NCBI GenBank assembly: GCA_018607135.1
Contig: JABBCA010000042.1
Span: 1 to 64,000, forward strand
Direction of reading: 5' to 3'
Origin: Opitutales bacterium
GTDB taxonomy: Bacteria > Verrucomicrobiota > Verrucomicrobiia > Opitutales > Coraliomargaritaceae
DNA: 64,000 nucleotides
The position numbers and the translations under genes are program-made. This document shows positions 49,163-59,409 of the stretch, piece after piece (within the stretch, counting starts at the first letter, position 1; each line of letters opens with the position of its first letter). The notes under the pieces were generated by a model that saw nothing but the letters and a program-made list of their open reading frames with translations, had not been told where the DNA came from and did not search any database.

Positions 49163-52100
49163 ATGAAGCTATTTTATTTATTTGTCGCCTTAGTCGTATC
49201 CAATTCGATTTGTAGGGCCTCCAACTGGTTTAGCCCCAGCCAGTTCACTCCCGATGTGACGGAGATTTACAAGACTGCGGACGGGCAGGATTTGGAGTTA
49301 TATATTTTCAACCCAGGCTCGGGCGATACGCCCACAGTGCCCACGCCGACCATCGTCTTCTTTCACGGTGGGGGCTATACGAGCGGAAATCCTAATGTGT
49401 TTTTCTATGCCTGTGATTATTTTGCTTCACGTGGAATGATTGTGATGACTGCGCGCTACCGTCTCAATAATACGGAGGGTGCGAGAAGAGATGGCAAGTC
49501 GGCGATGCGCTACGTGATCGAGCACGCAGCTCGTCTGGGCGTCGACACCGCATTGCTCGCGGCTGGGGGTGGTTCCGCTGGAGGGAATCTAGCGGTCACG
49601 CTGACGGATCCAAACAACCACAATGAGCCGACGGACAATCTTGCCGTGTCAGCGGCTCCAGATGCGTTGGTTCTCTTCAATCCAATTGGCACTGGCTATG
49701 GAAGCACTGATATGGCTCCGACGATCGCGCAATGGGGTTCTGAGGATACCTTCATCTCACCGGCGGAAGCTCTGGCCAACCAGCAAGATGCGCTCAATAT
49801 CGGTGTTAATATGGAGATCGAAATTTACCCGGGTGAAGCCCACTCTTGGTATGACAACTCGCGCGAGTGGATCACTATAACGTTAGAACGCGCCGATGTT
49901 TTTATTGAAGCGCTGGGTTACGTGAGCGGTCCGCCTACAGTTAACTCGTGGATAGCCGTTGTGAACAACGATACGGGCACGCAAGCGCCTACGGTGGCCT
50001 TCACCTCACCGACGGATGGAGCAAATTTTTCAGAATGGTCGAGTTTGCCGGTCACAGTCGCTGCGAGCGATCCAGATGTCGCTGGCTCCATCGATAACGT
50101 CCGCCTCTACCTCGACGGTGTGCGTGTACGTATCGACAGCACAGCTCCGTATGATTGGGGGCCAGGGTCGGGAGAAACGGACTTACTTCTTGAGAGCTTG
50201 GCTCCTGGCGCTTACGAGCTGATGGCCGAGGCCTTTGATAATGACGACTATGTCGCACGTGAGACGATCACTATCAACATGGTGGACGCGCCGACGGAGC
50301 CGCCGAGTGCGCCGACTGGCTTAGTTGCCGTTCCTGGAGAGGGCGGCCCTTTTCTAGATTGGGATCCAAACCCCGAAGGGGATGTGAGCAGTTACAGCGT
50401 GTATCGCCGAACAGTCGGCGGCAGTTATGGTTCGCCTGTCCTGACTAATGTCAGCTTAGACGAGGTGACGGATACGAGTGCGCAAGTCGGCGTCACTTAT
50501 TTTTACCGAGTCAGCGCTGTGGACACCGATGGTAATGAATCTGCACCGAGTGCAGAAATCGAAGTCACCGTTGAGGCAGTCAGCGCAGAAAGTGTCCTTG
50601 CTACGGATAACGCGTGGGTCCTCGCGGCGAGAGATACGGCGCAAAATTCGAAAGAAGACTTGGAAGTAAACCGGGGCGATTGGGCTTCCTTTGCGCGGAG
50701 CGCCTTTATTCGTTTTCCTCTGAGCGGTATTTCCGAGCTCGGTGGATTCGCCCCTGATGTCATCGACCGGATTAGCCTCGACCTTTACGCGACTGCGACG
50801 GACGCTGACGACCCTGTCCGCATCTATGCTCTCTTGGACGGAGCCCAAATAGCACCCGCTGCTCTGAGCGAATCCACATGGACTGGAGGCAGCGACGGCA
50901 CCGCCGGGGGCGGGAATAATATGATCAACAGTAACCGACCCGATGTAGTCGTCGGCGGCACTGCTCCGCCCAACATCTACACCACAATCGAGCTCGGCAC
51001 GCTAAATTTCTTTTCCAATGTAGATGACGCAGACATCGGCCTGCACCGCATAGAAATTACCGAGATAGAAGCCTTTAAGCAACTCCTCCTAGACGATACC
51101 AATCAGGAAATCACTTTGATCCTCCGCGCGGATGATGGCGATCAGACCACTAAATTTGCCTCGCTCTTTAATACTGCCGGAAATCCGTTGCCCACGCTTT
51201 CGGTCTTCAGCCTCGGTGAGGCCGCGCCACCCAGCCCAGCCGATCTTGCCGCCACTCCAAGCGATGGCCAAGTCTCGCTTACTTGGACCGCAGATACCGT
51301 GACGAATCCAGTCACTTACTCCGTTTACCGCTCCAGTGCGTCTGGCACATTAGGCAGCCTGATCGCGACTGGGCTAGCCACTAACAGTTATTTGGATGAC
51401 ACCGCAGTCAACGGAACTATCTATTACTATCAAGTCACCGCGACCGACGGAGAGGATGTCGAGTCCAGCCCAAGTAATCAGGTCCTTGCGATCCCCGCGA
51501 CCGCAGGCAACCTTGCGCCTAGCTTTGATTCCGATCCGATAGTGGAGGCCAGTATTGAAATAGGAGAGAGTTACAGCTCAACCCTCGACGACGATGCCTC
51601 CGACCCAGAGTCCGACCCGATGATTTTTACCAAACTGTCCGGACCTACGTGGTTGACCGTCGCCAGCGACGGCAGCCTTAGTGGCATGGCTCCGGCCAGC
51701 GCAGGACTGAACAGCTTTAGTGTGCAGGTCGATGCGGCCGGTGGTAGCGATACTGCCACCCTCGAAATATCGGTGACTGCGGATACGACACCGCCTCCAG
51801 TGCCGAGCGGGCTGACTGCGACCGCTGGCGATGGCTCTGTCACACTGGATTGGACTGCCAATACAGATAGCGATACGGCCACTTATAATTTATACCGATC
51901 CACGATCTCGGACAGTTATACAACAGCTCTGAGCTCTGGCATAAGCGGCAACAGTTTTTTCGATGATACCGCCGAGAATGGCACCACTTACTACTACGTA
52001 TTGACTGCAGAAGACGCCAGTGGCAACGAGTCAGCTGAGAGTAGTGAGGTCTCCGCGACGCCGGTGTTTGTGCCAGACGGCACGCCGCCAGTGAAACCTA

Positions 52101-53308
52101 CTGGCCTGACTGCCACCGCTGGGGACACCTTATTGACCTTGGATTGGAATGACAATAGTGATCTGGACTTAGACAGCTACCGCGTGTATCGATCCACCAC
52201 CACTGGTAGCTTCGGCAGTGCCTTGGTCAGCGATCTTTCAGGAAGTAGCTACATCGATAACACTGTTGTGAACGGCACGACCTATTACTATGTCGTCACC
52301 GCTGTGGATACCAGCGATAACGAATCGATGGAAAGCGATGAAACGTCTGCGACTCCCGCAGAAGTCAGTGCGAGTCTTCTTGCGGATTACAGTTTTTACG
52401 GCTCCTCTTCGGTCTCCTTTGACAGCGATGCAAATAGTGTAGCTGGTGTGATTACTGATGGCGGTGGGTTTGGGTCGAGCTATGAGACTCGCACAACTGG
52501 TGAGCGGGGCGCGCCAGTGCCATCACTCAAATGGACCGTTGGCGATATGAATGACGGAGTGCTTTTGGATAGTGACTACCTTAGCTTTACGATCACTCCG
52601 GAGGCAGGTATATCGCTGAGCTTTAGTGAATTCAGTTTCACTTTTAAGTTTCCAAATGCAGCGACGCAGGTAGCGCTTCATTCCAGCCAAGACGGCTTCA
52701 CGGGGTCGCCAGTGGATACGTACAGCTACCCCGGTGGTGCTGAGACATTAACGATTACACTCGATCTTTCATCCATGGCCGCCGCAGTATCGCCAGTGGA
52801 ATTTCGCCTGTACTTGGATACCTCCGCTAGTTTTGGTGGCGCCGAATTGTGGATGGATAACATCCAGCTAAGCGGTGTTTCTGAAATCGTCGTAGTGGAC
52901 AGTGATGCCGACGAAGATGGCATTGATGATTCTTGGGAGGAGCTTTATTTTATCACCACAGGGGTGATCGATGGCTCTCTCGACTCAGATGGAGATGGTG
53001 ACCTTGACTTTTTCGAATACCTCTATGGGTCAGTTCCAAACGATGCGACCAGTCACGGTTTTCAACTACTCGTTGCTCCTAGCCAGAGTGGTTCAAACAT
53101 GGTCTTCGAGTGGTCTGTGAAAACAGGCTTCACGCTTGGGGTTGAATACGATGTTGAAATTGTGTCCGACTTAGGCAGCCCTTGGAATCCGCTCCCGCAA
53201 GCGCATTACTCATTGCAGACGGACACCGCTGACGGGAAAACCGAGGTCGACCTGACACTGACTCATGATTATGGTCCCAGTGTCTTCCTCCGACTGATTC
53301 GCCCTTAG
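49163..53308 (+). CDS. Secreted alpha/beta-hydrolase esterase fused to Ig/FN3/CBM96-like modules, beta-domain and EF-hand-like C-terminal module
   Basis: PTIVFFHGGGYTSGNP, LLAAGGGSAGGNLAVT, GSEDTFIS, YPGEAHSWYD; FN3 repeats; C-terminal LDSDGDGDLDFFEYLYGS...HDYGPSVFLRLIRP. Confidence 0.88.
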   Translation: MKLFYLFVALVVSNSICRASNWFSPSQFTPDVTEIYKTADGQDLELYIFNPGSGDTPTVPTPTIVFFHGGGYTSGNPNVFFYACDYFASRGMIVMTARYRLNNTEGARRDGKSAMRYVIEHAARLGVDTALLAAGGGSAGGNLAVTLTDPNNHNEPTDNLAVSAAPDALVLFNPIGTGYGSTDMAPTIAQWGSEDTFISPAEALANQQDALNIGVNMEIEIYPGEAHSWYDNSREWITITLERADVFIEALGYVSGPPTVNSWIAVVNNDTGTQAPTVAFTSPTDGANFSEWSSLPVTVAASDPDVAGSIDNVRLYLDGVRVRIDSTAPYDWGPGSGETDLLLESLAPGAYELMAEAFDNDDYVARETITINMVDAPTEPPSAPTGLVAVPGEGGPFLDWDPNPEGDVSSYSVYRRTVGGSYGSPVLTNVSLDEVTDTSAQVGVTYFYRVSAVDTDGNESAPSAEIEVTVEAVSAESVLATDNAWVLAARDTAQNSKEDLEVNRGDWASFARSAFIRFPLSGISELGGFAPDVIDRISLDLYATATDADDPVRIYALLDGAQIAPAALSESTWTGGSDGTAGGGNNMINSNRPDVVVGGTAPPNIYTTIELGTLNFFSNVDDADIGLHRIEITEIEAFKQLLLDDTNQEITLILRADDGDQTTKFASLFNTAGNPLPTLSVFSLGEAAPPSPADLAATPSDGQVSLTWTADTVTNPVTYSVYRSSASGTLGSLIATGLATNSYLDDTAVNGTIYYYQVTATDGEDVESSPSNQVLAIPATAGNLAPSFDSDPIVEASIEIGESYSSTLDDDASDPESDPMIFTKLSGPTWLTVASDGSLSGMAPASAGLNSFSVQVDAAGGSDTATLEISVTADTTPPPVPSGLTATAGDGSVTLDWTANTDSDTATYNLYRSTISDSYTTALSSGISGNSFFDDTAENGTTYYYVLTAEDASGNESAESSEVSATPVFVPDGTPPVKPTGLTATAGDTLLTLDWNDNSDLDLDSYRVYRSTTTGSFGSALVSDLSGSSYIDNTVVNGTTYYYVVTAVDTSDNESMESDETSATPAEVSASLLADYSFYGSSSVSFDSDANSVAGVITDGGGFGSSYETRTTGERGAPVPSLKWTVGDMNDGVLLDSDYLSFTITPEAGISLSFSEFSFTFKFPNAATQVALHSSQDGFTGSPVDTYSYPGGAETLTITLDLSSMAAAVSPVEFRLYLDTSASFGGAELWMDNIQLSGVSEIVVVDSDADEDGIDDSWEELYFITTGVIDGSLDSDGDGDLDFFEYLYGSVPNDATSHGFQLLVAPSQSGSNMVFEWSVKTGFTLGVEYDVEIVSDLGSPWNPLPQAHYSLQTDTADGKTEVDLTLTHDYGPSVFLRLIRP

Positions 53309-53311
53309 GTG

Positions 53312-54142
53312 TTAAGATCCAGACCACGTCGGGTTCTTTTGGCAGGCACTCAATGCCTCCGAAATATCGACTAGGTAGGGGTGCCACATTTTTTCCCATT
53401 CTAAAGCGACGGAGCCAGTGAAATTGTTTTCGTAGAGGATGTCGTAAACCTTGTCTAAAGGCATCTCGCCGCTCCCAGGTAGCACGTAAGTATATGGGTG
53501 GCGCGCGGAGGGCTGGCTAATGCTGTCTTTGATATGCACGTGGCGGGTGAAAGAGCCTAGTTGGTTCCAGCTCTCTGCTGGGGTTTCTCGGCCGAGCTTC
53601 CATGTGTGGTGCGTGTCCCAGATGATGCCGACCGAGCGGCCGAGTCGGCTAAAGAGCTCCAGCAGGGGTGCGGATGCGGAAAAGGCGTCATGCGTCTCGA
53701 TCAGAATATCGACGTTCCAGTTTTCTTCAGCTCGCTTGGCTTGCCACCAGTTGAGAAAGTCGATCGCTTCTTTGAAATTTTCCTCAGTCAGTGGTGTGCC
53801 CCATTTACCACCGCCGAATACGCGTAGGTAGGGGGTATCTAATTCCTCGGCGAGTTGAGCAAATGCCAGTAACTCTTCTAAGCTGCCATCTTTCGGGTCG
53901 ACCAGCTTATGGGATGTGCCGAGCGCGACTGCGCCGCAATCTAACGTATTTAAAGCTTTGCGGGCGGCCTCGACCCCTCCGGGTTGTTCACTCAGGTAAG
54001 CAGGCAGGTCGATCCGGTTATCGAGCGAACGGAGTTCGAGGCAATCGATATTGAATCGCTCTGCGAGGTCTAGGACGGCGCTGAGAGACAAGTCGGGGCA
54101 ACCGAGTGTGGAGACGCAGGTTTTAAAAGGTCGGGTGGGCAT
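53312..54142 (-). CDS. Sugar phosphate isomerase/epimerase-like TIM barrel
   Basis: CVSTLGCPDLSLSAVLDLAERFNIDCLELRS, DILIETHDAFS, GIIWDTHHTWKLG, HVHIKDSI, GSVALEWEKMW. Confidence 0.85.
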   Translation of the reverse strand: MPTRPFKTCVSTLGCPDLSLSAVLDLAERFNIDCLELRSLDNRIDLPAYLSEQPGGVEAARKALNTLDCGAVALGTSHKLVDPKDGSLEELLAFAQLAEELDTPYLRVFGGGKWGTPLTEENFKEAIDFLNWWQAKRAEENWNVDILIETHDAFSASAPLLELFSRLGRSVGIIWDTHHTWKLGRETPAESWNQLGSFTRHVHIKDSISQPSARHPYTYVLPGSGEMPLDKVYDILYENNFTGSVALEWEKMWHPYLVDISEALSACQKNPTWSGS

Positions 54143-54156
54143 CGTAATGTGTTGGT

Positions 54157-55179
54157 TTAGGTGGCGCGGTCGTATATGTCTATCGTGATGGCATCGGCGA
54201 CAGCTTCATTGCGGGCGAAGTGCTGCAAATTTTGGATAGCCAAGCGTGTGCTGTCGCAACGTCGATCTTTAGTCGGCCCGGCAATGTGCGGTAGGAGTGC
54301 CACGTTGGGCAGGCCTCGTAGCGGAGAGTCTTCGACCAGGGGTTCTTTTTCGTAAACATCGAGGCCGATTTGCAAATCGTCGACTCGGTCGCGTGCGACT
54401 TGAATCATGGCGGCTTCATCGACCACCGCTCCGCGACCGATATTGATAAATGTGCCGCCTGCCGGGATCGAGCGCAGCAGTGCTTCGGTCACTATGTGAT
54501 GGTTCTTGGCGTGGTAGGGAGCCAGTTCGACGATGATATCATTTTCAGCGAAGAGTGCTTCCAGAGACGGGCTGCGTTGCACACCGAGATGGTTGTAGAT
54601 CTCGTCTGGCACACTTGGAGAATAGGCCGAGATCTCTACGTCGAAGGGCTTGAGTAGGGGGATGAGCTGTTGAGAAATTTGCCCAAAACCGTGGATGCCG
54701 ACGCGCTTCTCGAAGAGGCTTTGAGTGGTGGTCTTGAGTCCATCCTTCCACGCGCCGTCTCGGTGCATCGCGACGGACCAGTAGGACGCGCGACGCATCG
54801 CTGAAAGTATAAGAAGGAGCCCACACTCAGAAATGGTGCGGCTGATGGAAGAGCCCCAGTTGGTGACTTGTAGGCCGCGTTCGATCAATTCGCGCGGCAC
54901 CAGTTTTTTGACACTGCCTGCCAAGTAAGCAACGTATTTTAAACCACTCTCGCCACCGATCGGCAGATCATCGGGCAGTCGTGGGCAAGCCCATGCTGCC
55001 ATGAGTGCCTCGGCTCCAGATTCTTCGATGATTTGCCGCCAACCTTCTGAAGATTCAAGCGGCAAGCGAAGCCATTTAAGCTGGATAGGCAGTGCTTCGA
55101 GTTGTGCCTTTATTTTGGGTGGTAGGAAGTCATTTTCTTCGGACTCCGTTAGTGCGATTAAGAGGGTGGGTTTTTTCAT
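54157..55179 (-). CDS. D-isomer-specific 2-hydroxyacid dehydrogenase
   Basis: VGIHGFGQISQQLIPLLKPFDVEISAYSP; GGTFINIGRGAVVDEAAMIQ; LDVYEKEPLVEDSPLRGLPNVALLPHIAG. Confidence 0.92.
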   Translation of the reverse strand: MKKPTLLIALTESEENDFLPPKIKAQLEALPIQLKWLRLPLESSEGWRQIIEESGAEALMAAWACPRLPDDLPIGGESGLKYVAYLAGSVKKLVPRELIERGLQVTNWGSSISRTISECGLLLILSAMRRASYWSVAMHRDGAWKDGLKTTTQSLFEKRVGIHGFGQISQQLIPLLKPFDVEISAYSPSVPDEIYNHLGVQRSPSLEALFAENDIIVELAPYHAKNHHIVTEALLRSIPAGGTFINIGRGAVVDEAAMIQVARDRVDDLQIGLDVYEKEPLVEDSPLRGLPNVALLPHIAGPTKDRRCDSTRLAIQNLQHFARNEAVADAITIDIYDRAT

Positions 55180-55408
55180 CGGATTGGGTAAGCGAGTGTT
55201 ATAGATCGGCTAAATCTGGTCAGCCGGACCCTTTTTTTAATAAGTATTATATTCTCTGGATCGACGATTGTTGGCAACTCTCAATTCTGAGAAAGTTTAG
55301 TCATTTTTAGGGAGATGCAGTTAACTTTGACTCATTAGTCAATACTAGCTGATTAGTCCAAGCTAAGAGAGGAACAGTTTAGCTAACTTTGACTGATTTG
55401 AACGGTAA

Positions 55409-55876
55409 TCAGCGCACCGGACCAATGACAGGTGTTGGATTCATGAGCATGAGCGCTATCGAAATAGAGTAGAGGATGAGCCCGAGGCAGAGGATGACGC
55501 CGCCAATTTTATAGGCTTTTGTTTTTCGGTTACGGTGATTAAGCGCGCATTGAAGTGCGGTGTCCTTGTTCTGAGTTGCTAGGATCGTTACCCAACGCAC
55601 ACGCATGATTCGTAGAAATACCCAGATGACGCTGGCAAGTGTGACAAAGAGGCCTGAGACGAGAAAGAGTTGTGCCGCCAAGCTGCTGCTCGCAATGAGG
55701 CGACCCGAAAACCCAGTTACCGTGACTACCATACCTGCCAGGCTCATGAGCACTTGAGCGCGCGTGTAGATTATATTGAGCTGATTTTCGGCCACTTTGA
55801 GTGCCGCCATCAAATCATGATCGGTGAGCTCTAATATGGTGAGTGCCTCTTTGTCGACTGTAGTAGTTTCGTTCAT
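55409..55876 (-). CDS. Hypothetical membrane protein (three predicted TM segments)
   Basis: 155 aa with hydrophobic segments VLMSLAGMVVTVTGF, LFLVSGLFVTLASVIWVFLRI, IGGVILCLGLILYSISIALML. Confidence 0.65.
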   Translation of the reverse strand: MNETTTVDKEALTILELTDHDLMAALKVAENQLNIIYTRAQVLMSLAGMVVTVTGFSGRLIASSSLAAQLFLVSGLFVTLASVIWVFLRIMRVRWVTILATQNKDTALQCALNHRNRKTKAYKIGGVILCLGLILYSISIALMLMNPTPVIGPVR

Positions 55877-55942
55877 AAATGTCTGAAGAAGTCAAAGCCT
55901 AGCAGTGGAGTTGATTCACTGCTAGGCTCGAGAGAGTTGCCC

Positions 55943-56728
55943 CTACAGGCGTGGCAGTGTTAAACCGCCGTCGACCATAATTACTTGGCCTGTTGAGTAG
56001 CTGAAGTTTCCTTCAGCGAGTGAACCAACCGCTTTGCCGATGTCCTCTGGGAAGCCCCAGCGCTTTGTCACGCAAAGGCCATCTTCAATGAGTGCATCGT
56101 ATTTATCAGTCACTCCACTGGTCATATCTGTTTTAGTGACGCCAGGGCGTATCTCATAGACGGGTATGTCGTATTCGCCAAGACGCGCCGCAAAGAGTGT
56201 AGTCATCATTGCGATGCCTGATTTTGCGATACAGTATTCGCCGCGGTTTACAGAGGCAACTGTTGCTGAGATGGAGCCGACATTGATGATGGTATAGAAG
56301 CCACCATTGATATCCTTGGACTTCTGTTGGATCATCCAATTGGCAACTGCCTGTGAAAGGAAGTAGGGGCCTTTCACATTGGTGCCGACGACATAGTCGA
56401 AGCTTTCTTCACTGGCCTCGAGGATATCTTTACGCTCTTTTGGAGCGACGCCTGCGTTGTTCACCAGAACGTTTAGCTTTCCGTAGTGGCCTTTGATTTT
56501 GGCGAGCATCGAGTCACGTGCTTGAGCAGATCCGATATCACCTTGGCAATAGAGCACATTAGCTCCTAGTGCTTTGAGTGCTTCGATTGGCTCAGCGATG
56601 TCTGATTCATCGCGCATTCCATTGATAGCGATATCGAAGCCGAGCGTTGCAAGTTGCTTAGCGCAGCCAAAGCCGATGCCTCGTGAGCCGCCCGTGATGA
56701 ATGCGACTGGTTTGTTGGATTGAGCCAT
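55943..56728 (-). CDS. Short-chain dehydrogenase/reductase (3-ketoacyl-ACP reductase-like)
   Basis: AFITGGSRGIGFGCAKQLA; LNVLVNNAGVAPKER; YCIAKSGIAMMT; GQVIMVDGGLTLPRL. Confidence 0.93.
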   Translation of the reverse strand: MAQSNKPVAFITGGSRGIGFGCAKQLATLGFDIAINGMRDESDIAEPIEALKALGANVLYCQGDIGSAQARDSMLAKIKGHYGKLNVLVNNAGVAPKERKDILEASEESFDYVVGTNVKGPYFLSQAVANWMIQQKSKDINGGFYTIINVGSISATVASVNRGEYCIAKSGIAMMTTLFAARLGEYDIPVYEIRPGVTKTDMTSGVTDKYDALIEDGLCVTKRWGFPEDIGKAVGSLAEGNFSYSTGQVIMVDGGLTLPRL

Positions 56729-56813
56729 AATTTTGAATGAGTTGAGTTATATTCGTTTTGAACTGCGAACGCTCAATATTGAACGTCTAACTTTGTGAGT
56801 TCAAGCGAAGCGA

Positions 56814-57965
56814 CTAGGCTTTGAGTTCAGGAAGGTCGAGCCACTTGCGCTCTTCAGAGCTCTGTAGGCCGACCTCTGCGAGTTGCACGCCCTTAGCACC
56901 TTCGAGTAGGTCCCAGCGGAACGGTTCATCGAGCACGACGTGACGTAGGAAAAGTTCCCATTGGATCTTAAACGCGTTGTCATATTCTTCTTGTTCAGGC
57001 ACTTTCTGCCAGCCATCGAAGAAGTCGATCGGTTGCTTGATATCTGGATTCCATGTGGGGCGTGGTGTGTTGCCGTAGTGTTGGATCCATACATCGCGAA
57101 GACCGACGATGGCGGAGCCTTTGCTGCCGTCCACTTGCATGGTGAGCAAATCGTCACGGCGAACGCGCACATTCCAAGAAGAGTTGAAATGGCAGACCAC
57201 ACCGTTTTCGAGTTCGAACGTAGAATAAGCGGAATCGTCAGCGGTGCACTTATAGGGCTTACCTGCTTCGTCGATACGCTCTGGAATGTGTGTGGCTGCG
57301 AGGCAAGAGACGCTCTTTACCTTGCCGAAGAGGTTGTCGATTACGTAGCGCCAGTGGCAGAGCATATCTACGATCATGCCGCCCCCATCTTCTTTGCGAT
57401 AGTTCCATGAGGGGCGTTGCGCTGGAATGGTGTGACCTTCGAACACCCAGTAACCAAATTCACCGCGAACTGAAAGGATGTCGCCGAAGAAACCGTTTTC
57501 AACGAGGCGTTGGAATTTGAGCATGCCTGGCAGCCAAAGCTTATCTTGAACGACACCATTTTTAACACCTGCATCGCGGCAGATCTTATAAAGTTCGTAA
57601 GCATCTTCTGTTTTGATCGCTGTGGGCTTTTCACAATACACGTGCTTGCCTGCGGCAGCGGCTTGCTTGACTGCATTGAAACGACGTAGTGTGCTTTGTG
57701 CATCAAAGTAGATCTGATATTGAGGATCGTTCATTACACTATCGAGATCTGTAGTGTATTTTTCGACGCTGGTTTTTTCGATCAGTGCTTTGAGCTTTGT
57801 TTCATTACGACCGACCAAGATCGGGTCGGGCATGATGCACTCCGTTGGGCTGATCTGAACACCGCCTTGTTTAATGATCGCGTCGATTGAACGAAGCAGA
57901 TGCTGGTTAGTTCCCATACGGCCAGTTACGCCGTTCATGATGATGCCAATTTTGTGTGTTTTCAT
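56814..57965 (-). CDS. Gfo/Idh/MocA family oxidoreductase
   Basis: Start at [56 protein letters not shown]. Confidence 0.9.
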   Translation of the reverse strand: MKTHKIGIIMNGVTGRMGTNQHLLRSIDAIIKQGGVQISPTECIMPDPILVGRNETKLKALIEKTSVEKYTTDLDSVMNDPQYQIYFDAQSTLRRFNAVKQAAAAGKHVYCEKPTAIKTEDAYELYKICRDAGVKNGVVQDKLWLPGMLKFQRLVENGFFGDILSVRGEFGYWVFEGHTIPAQRPSWNYRKEDGGGMIVDMLCHWRYVIDNLFGKVKSVSCLAATHIPERIDEAGKPYKCTADDSAYSTFELENGVVCHFNSSWNVRVRRDDLLTMQVDGSKGSAIVGLRDVWIQHYGNTPRPTWNPDIKQPIDFFDGWQKVPEQEEYDNAFKIQWELFLRHVVLDEPFRWDLLEGAKGVQLAEVGLQSSEERKWLDLPELKA

Positions 57966-57999
57966 AATGTATTCTCTGTAGTTAAGTTTGTTGTTTTGT

Positions 58000-58812
58000 T
58001 TAAACGTGCTGCTTGTAAGCGCTAATGATCTTTGCGAGGTATTCGTCTTGATCGGTTTCCCAGTGGCGGGTGGAAAAAACTTCGACTTCGATGGGACCCT
58101 CAAAGCCAGTGCGTTCGACTAGTTGGCGGATACGGCGGTTGTCGATGCAGCCTTCGCCCATCAGGCCACGATCATTGAGCATATCGGCGGTCGGTGTCAT
58201 CCAATCACAGACGTGGAAACCAATGATGCGTTTTCCTGCGCGCTTCACTTCTTGTTCCAATTGTGGATCCCACCAGATGTGATACACGTCTGCTGCGATG
58301 CCGACCCACTCGTCGCCAATTTGATCGAGCATGTCATTGCATTGACCGATTGTATTCACTGCACTTCGGCAGTCGGCATACATCGGGTGAAGTGGCTCTA
58401 TGGACAATTTCACTCCAACGCTGGATGCGTGTTGTGTGAGTGCGGCGATACCTTCCGTAATCTGTTTGCGGTTTTCCTCTAAACTGAGCTCTGGCTTTGC
58501 GCCACAGACGAGCACCACTTGGGGAGCACCCACAGCTGCCGCTTCGTCCAGAGCTTTGATATTATCATCAAAGGCGGCCTGTTTTTCGGCTGCGTTGGTG
58601 TAAGGGTAGAAACCACTGCGAACGAGTGACACGGCTTTGAGGCCATGGTCATCCAGCATACGTTTGGATTCAGCGAGTGGTCGACCTTCGAGCCACTGAC
58701 GCCAAAGGCCTACGCCTGGCCCGCCGGCTGCGGCATATTTTGAACAAGCGGTGGGTAGGTCCCATGGCTTGGTGGTCATCGTGTGTATAGCTAAGCGATC
58801 TAGAGTTTCCAT
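58000..58812 (-). CDS. Sugar phosphate isomerase/epimerase (TIM barrel)
   Basis: [93 protein letters not shown]. Confidence 0.9.
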   Translation of the reverse strand: METLDRLAIHTMTTKPWDLPTACSKYAAAGGPGVGLWRQWLEGRPLAESKRMLDDHGLKAVSLVRSGFYPYTNAAEKQAAFDDNIKALDEAAAVGAPQVVLVCGAKPELSLEENRKQITEGIAALTQHASSVGVKLSIEPLHPMYADCRSAVNTIGQCNDMLDQIGDEWVGIAADVYHIWWDPQLEQEVKRAGKRIIGFHVCDWMTPTADMLNDRGLMGEGCIDNRRIRQLVERTGFEGPIEVEVFSTRHWETDQDEYLAKIISAYKQHV

Positions 58813-58813
58813 G

Positions 58814-59350
58814 TTAGAAGCGGTGTGTTTTTTCGATGTGTAAGATGGTCAGCTCGCAGTCTTCTAGGATCTGGTAGCTGTGGGCGAGCGCGGCATCGAA
58901 CTTGAGTGCCTGTCCTGGTTTCAAAATATGAGACTCACGAGGAAGCGTTATCTGAATACTGCCAGATTGAACCCAACAGATTTCTAATTCGTCTCCATGG
59001 GCTTCTGGCTTCGAGAGTTCATCTCCTCTAGTTGCGGTCGCTCGAAAACAATCGATTCCTTTGAATCCAATTTTTTCGAAATGGAATGGGCCTGATGTAT
59101 AGGACTCAGATTGCTTAGTTTGAGCAGAGCACGATTCCGCGAGGTTGAGTAAATCGGTTGCCGAAAGACTGAACACACGTGCGAGACGATAGAGTGTATC
59201 TAGCTCCACCATATTTTGGTTTCGTTCTAGCTTGGATAGGCCAGCAATCGAGATTCCAGATTGTTGAGAGACGTTGTCTAGTGTCATGCCCGCACGCTTA
59301 CGAAGATCGCGCACAACAGAGAAATCTAGGGTCAGTTCATTAGGGTTCAT
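58814..59350 (-). CDS. XRE-family transcriptional regulator with C-terminal cupin
   Basis: LRKRAGMTLDNVSQQSGISIAGLSKLERNQNMVELDTLYRLARVFSLSATDLL; cupin-like SGSIQITLPRESHILKPGQALKFDAALAHSYQI. Confidence 0.9.
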   Translation of the reverse strand: MNPNELTLDFSVVRDLRKRAGMTLDNVSQQSGISIAGLSKLERNQNMVELDTLYRLARVFSLSATDLLNLAESCSAQTKQSESYTSGPFHFEKIGFKGIDCFRATATRGDELSKPEAHGDELEICWVQSGSIQITLPRESHILKPGQALKFDAALAHSYQILEDCELTILHIEKTHRF

Positions 59351-59409
59351 CCCTTTTTATTTGCATTATAAGATAAATATGTCAATTATTTTAGCTCAAA
59401 AGATAAAAA

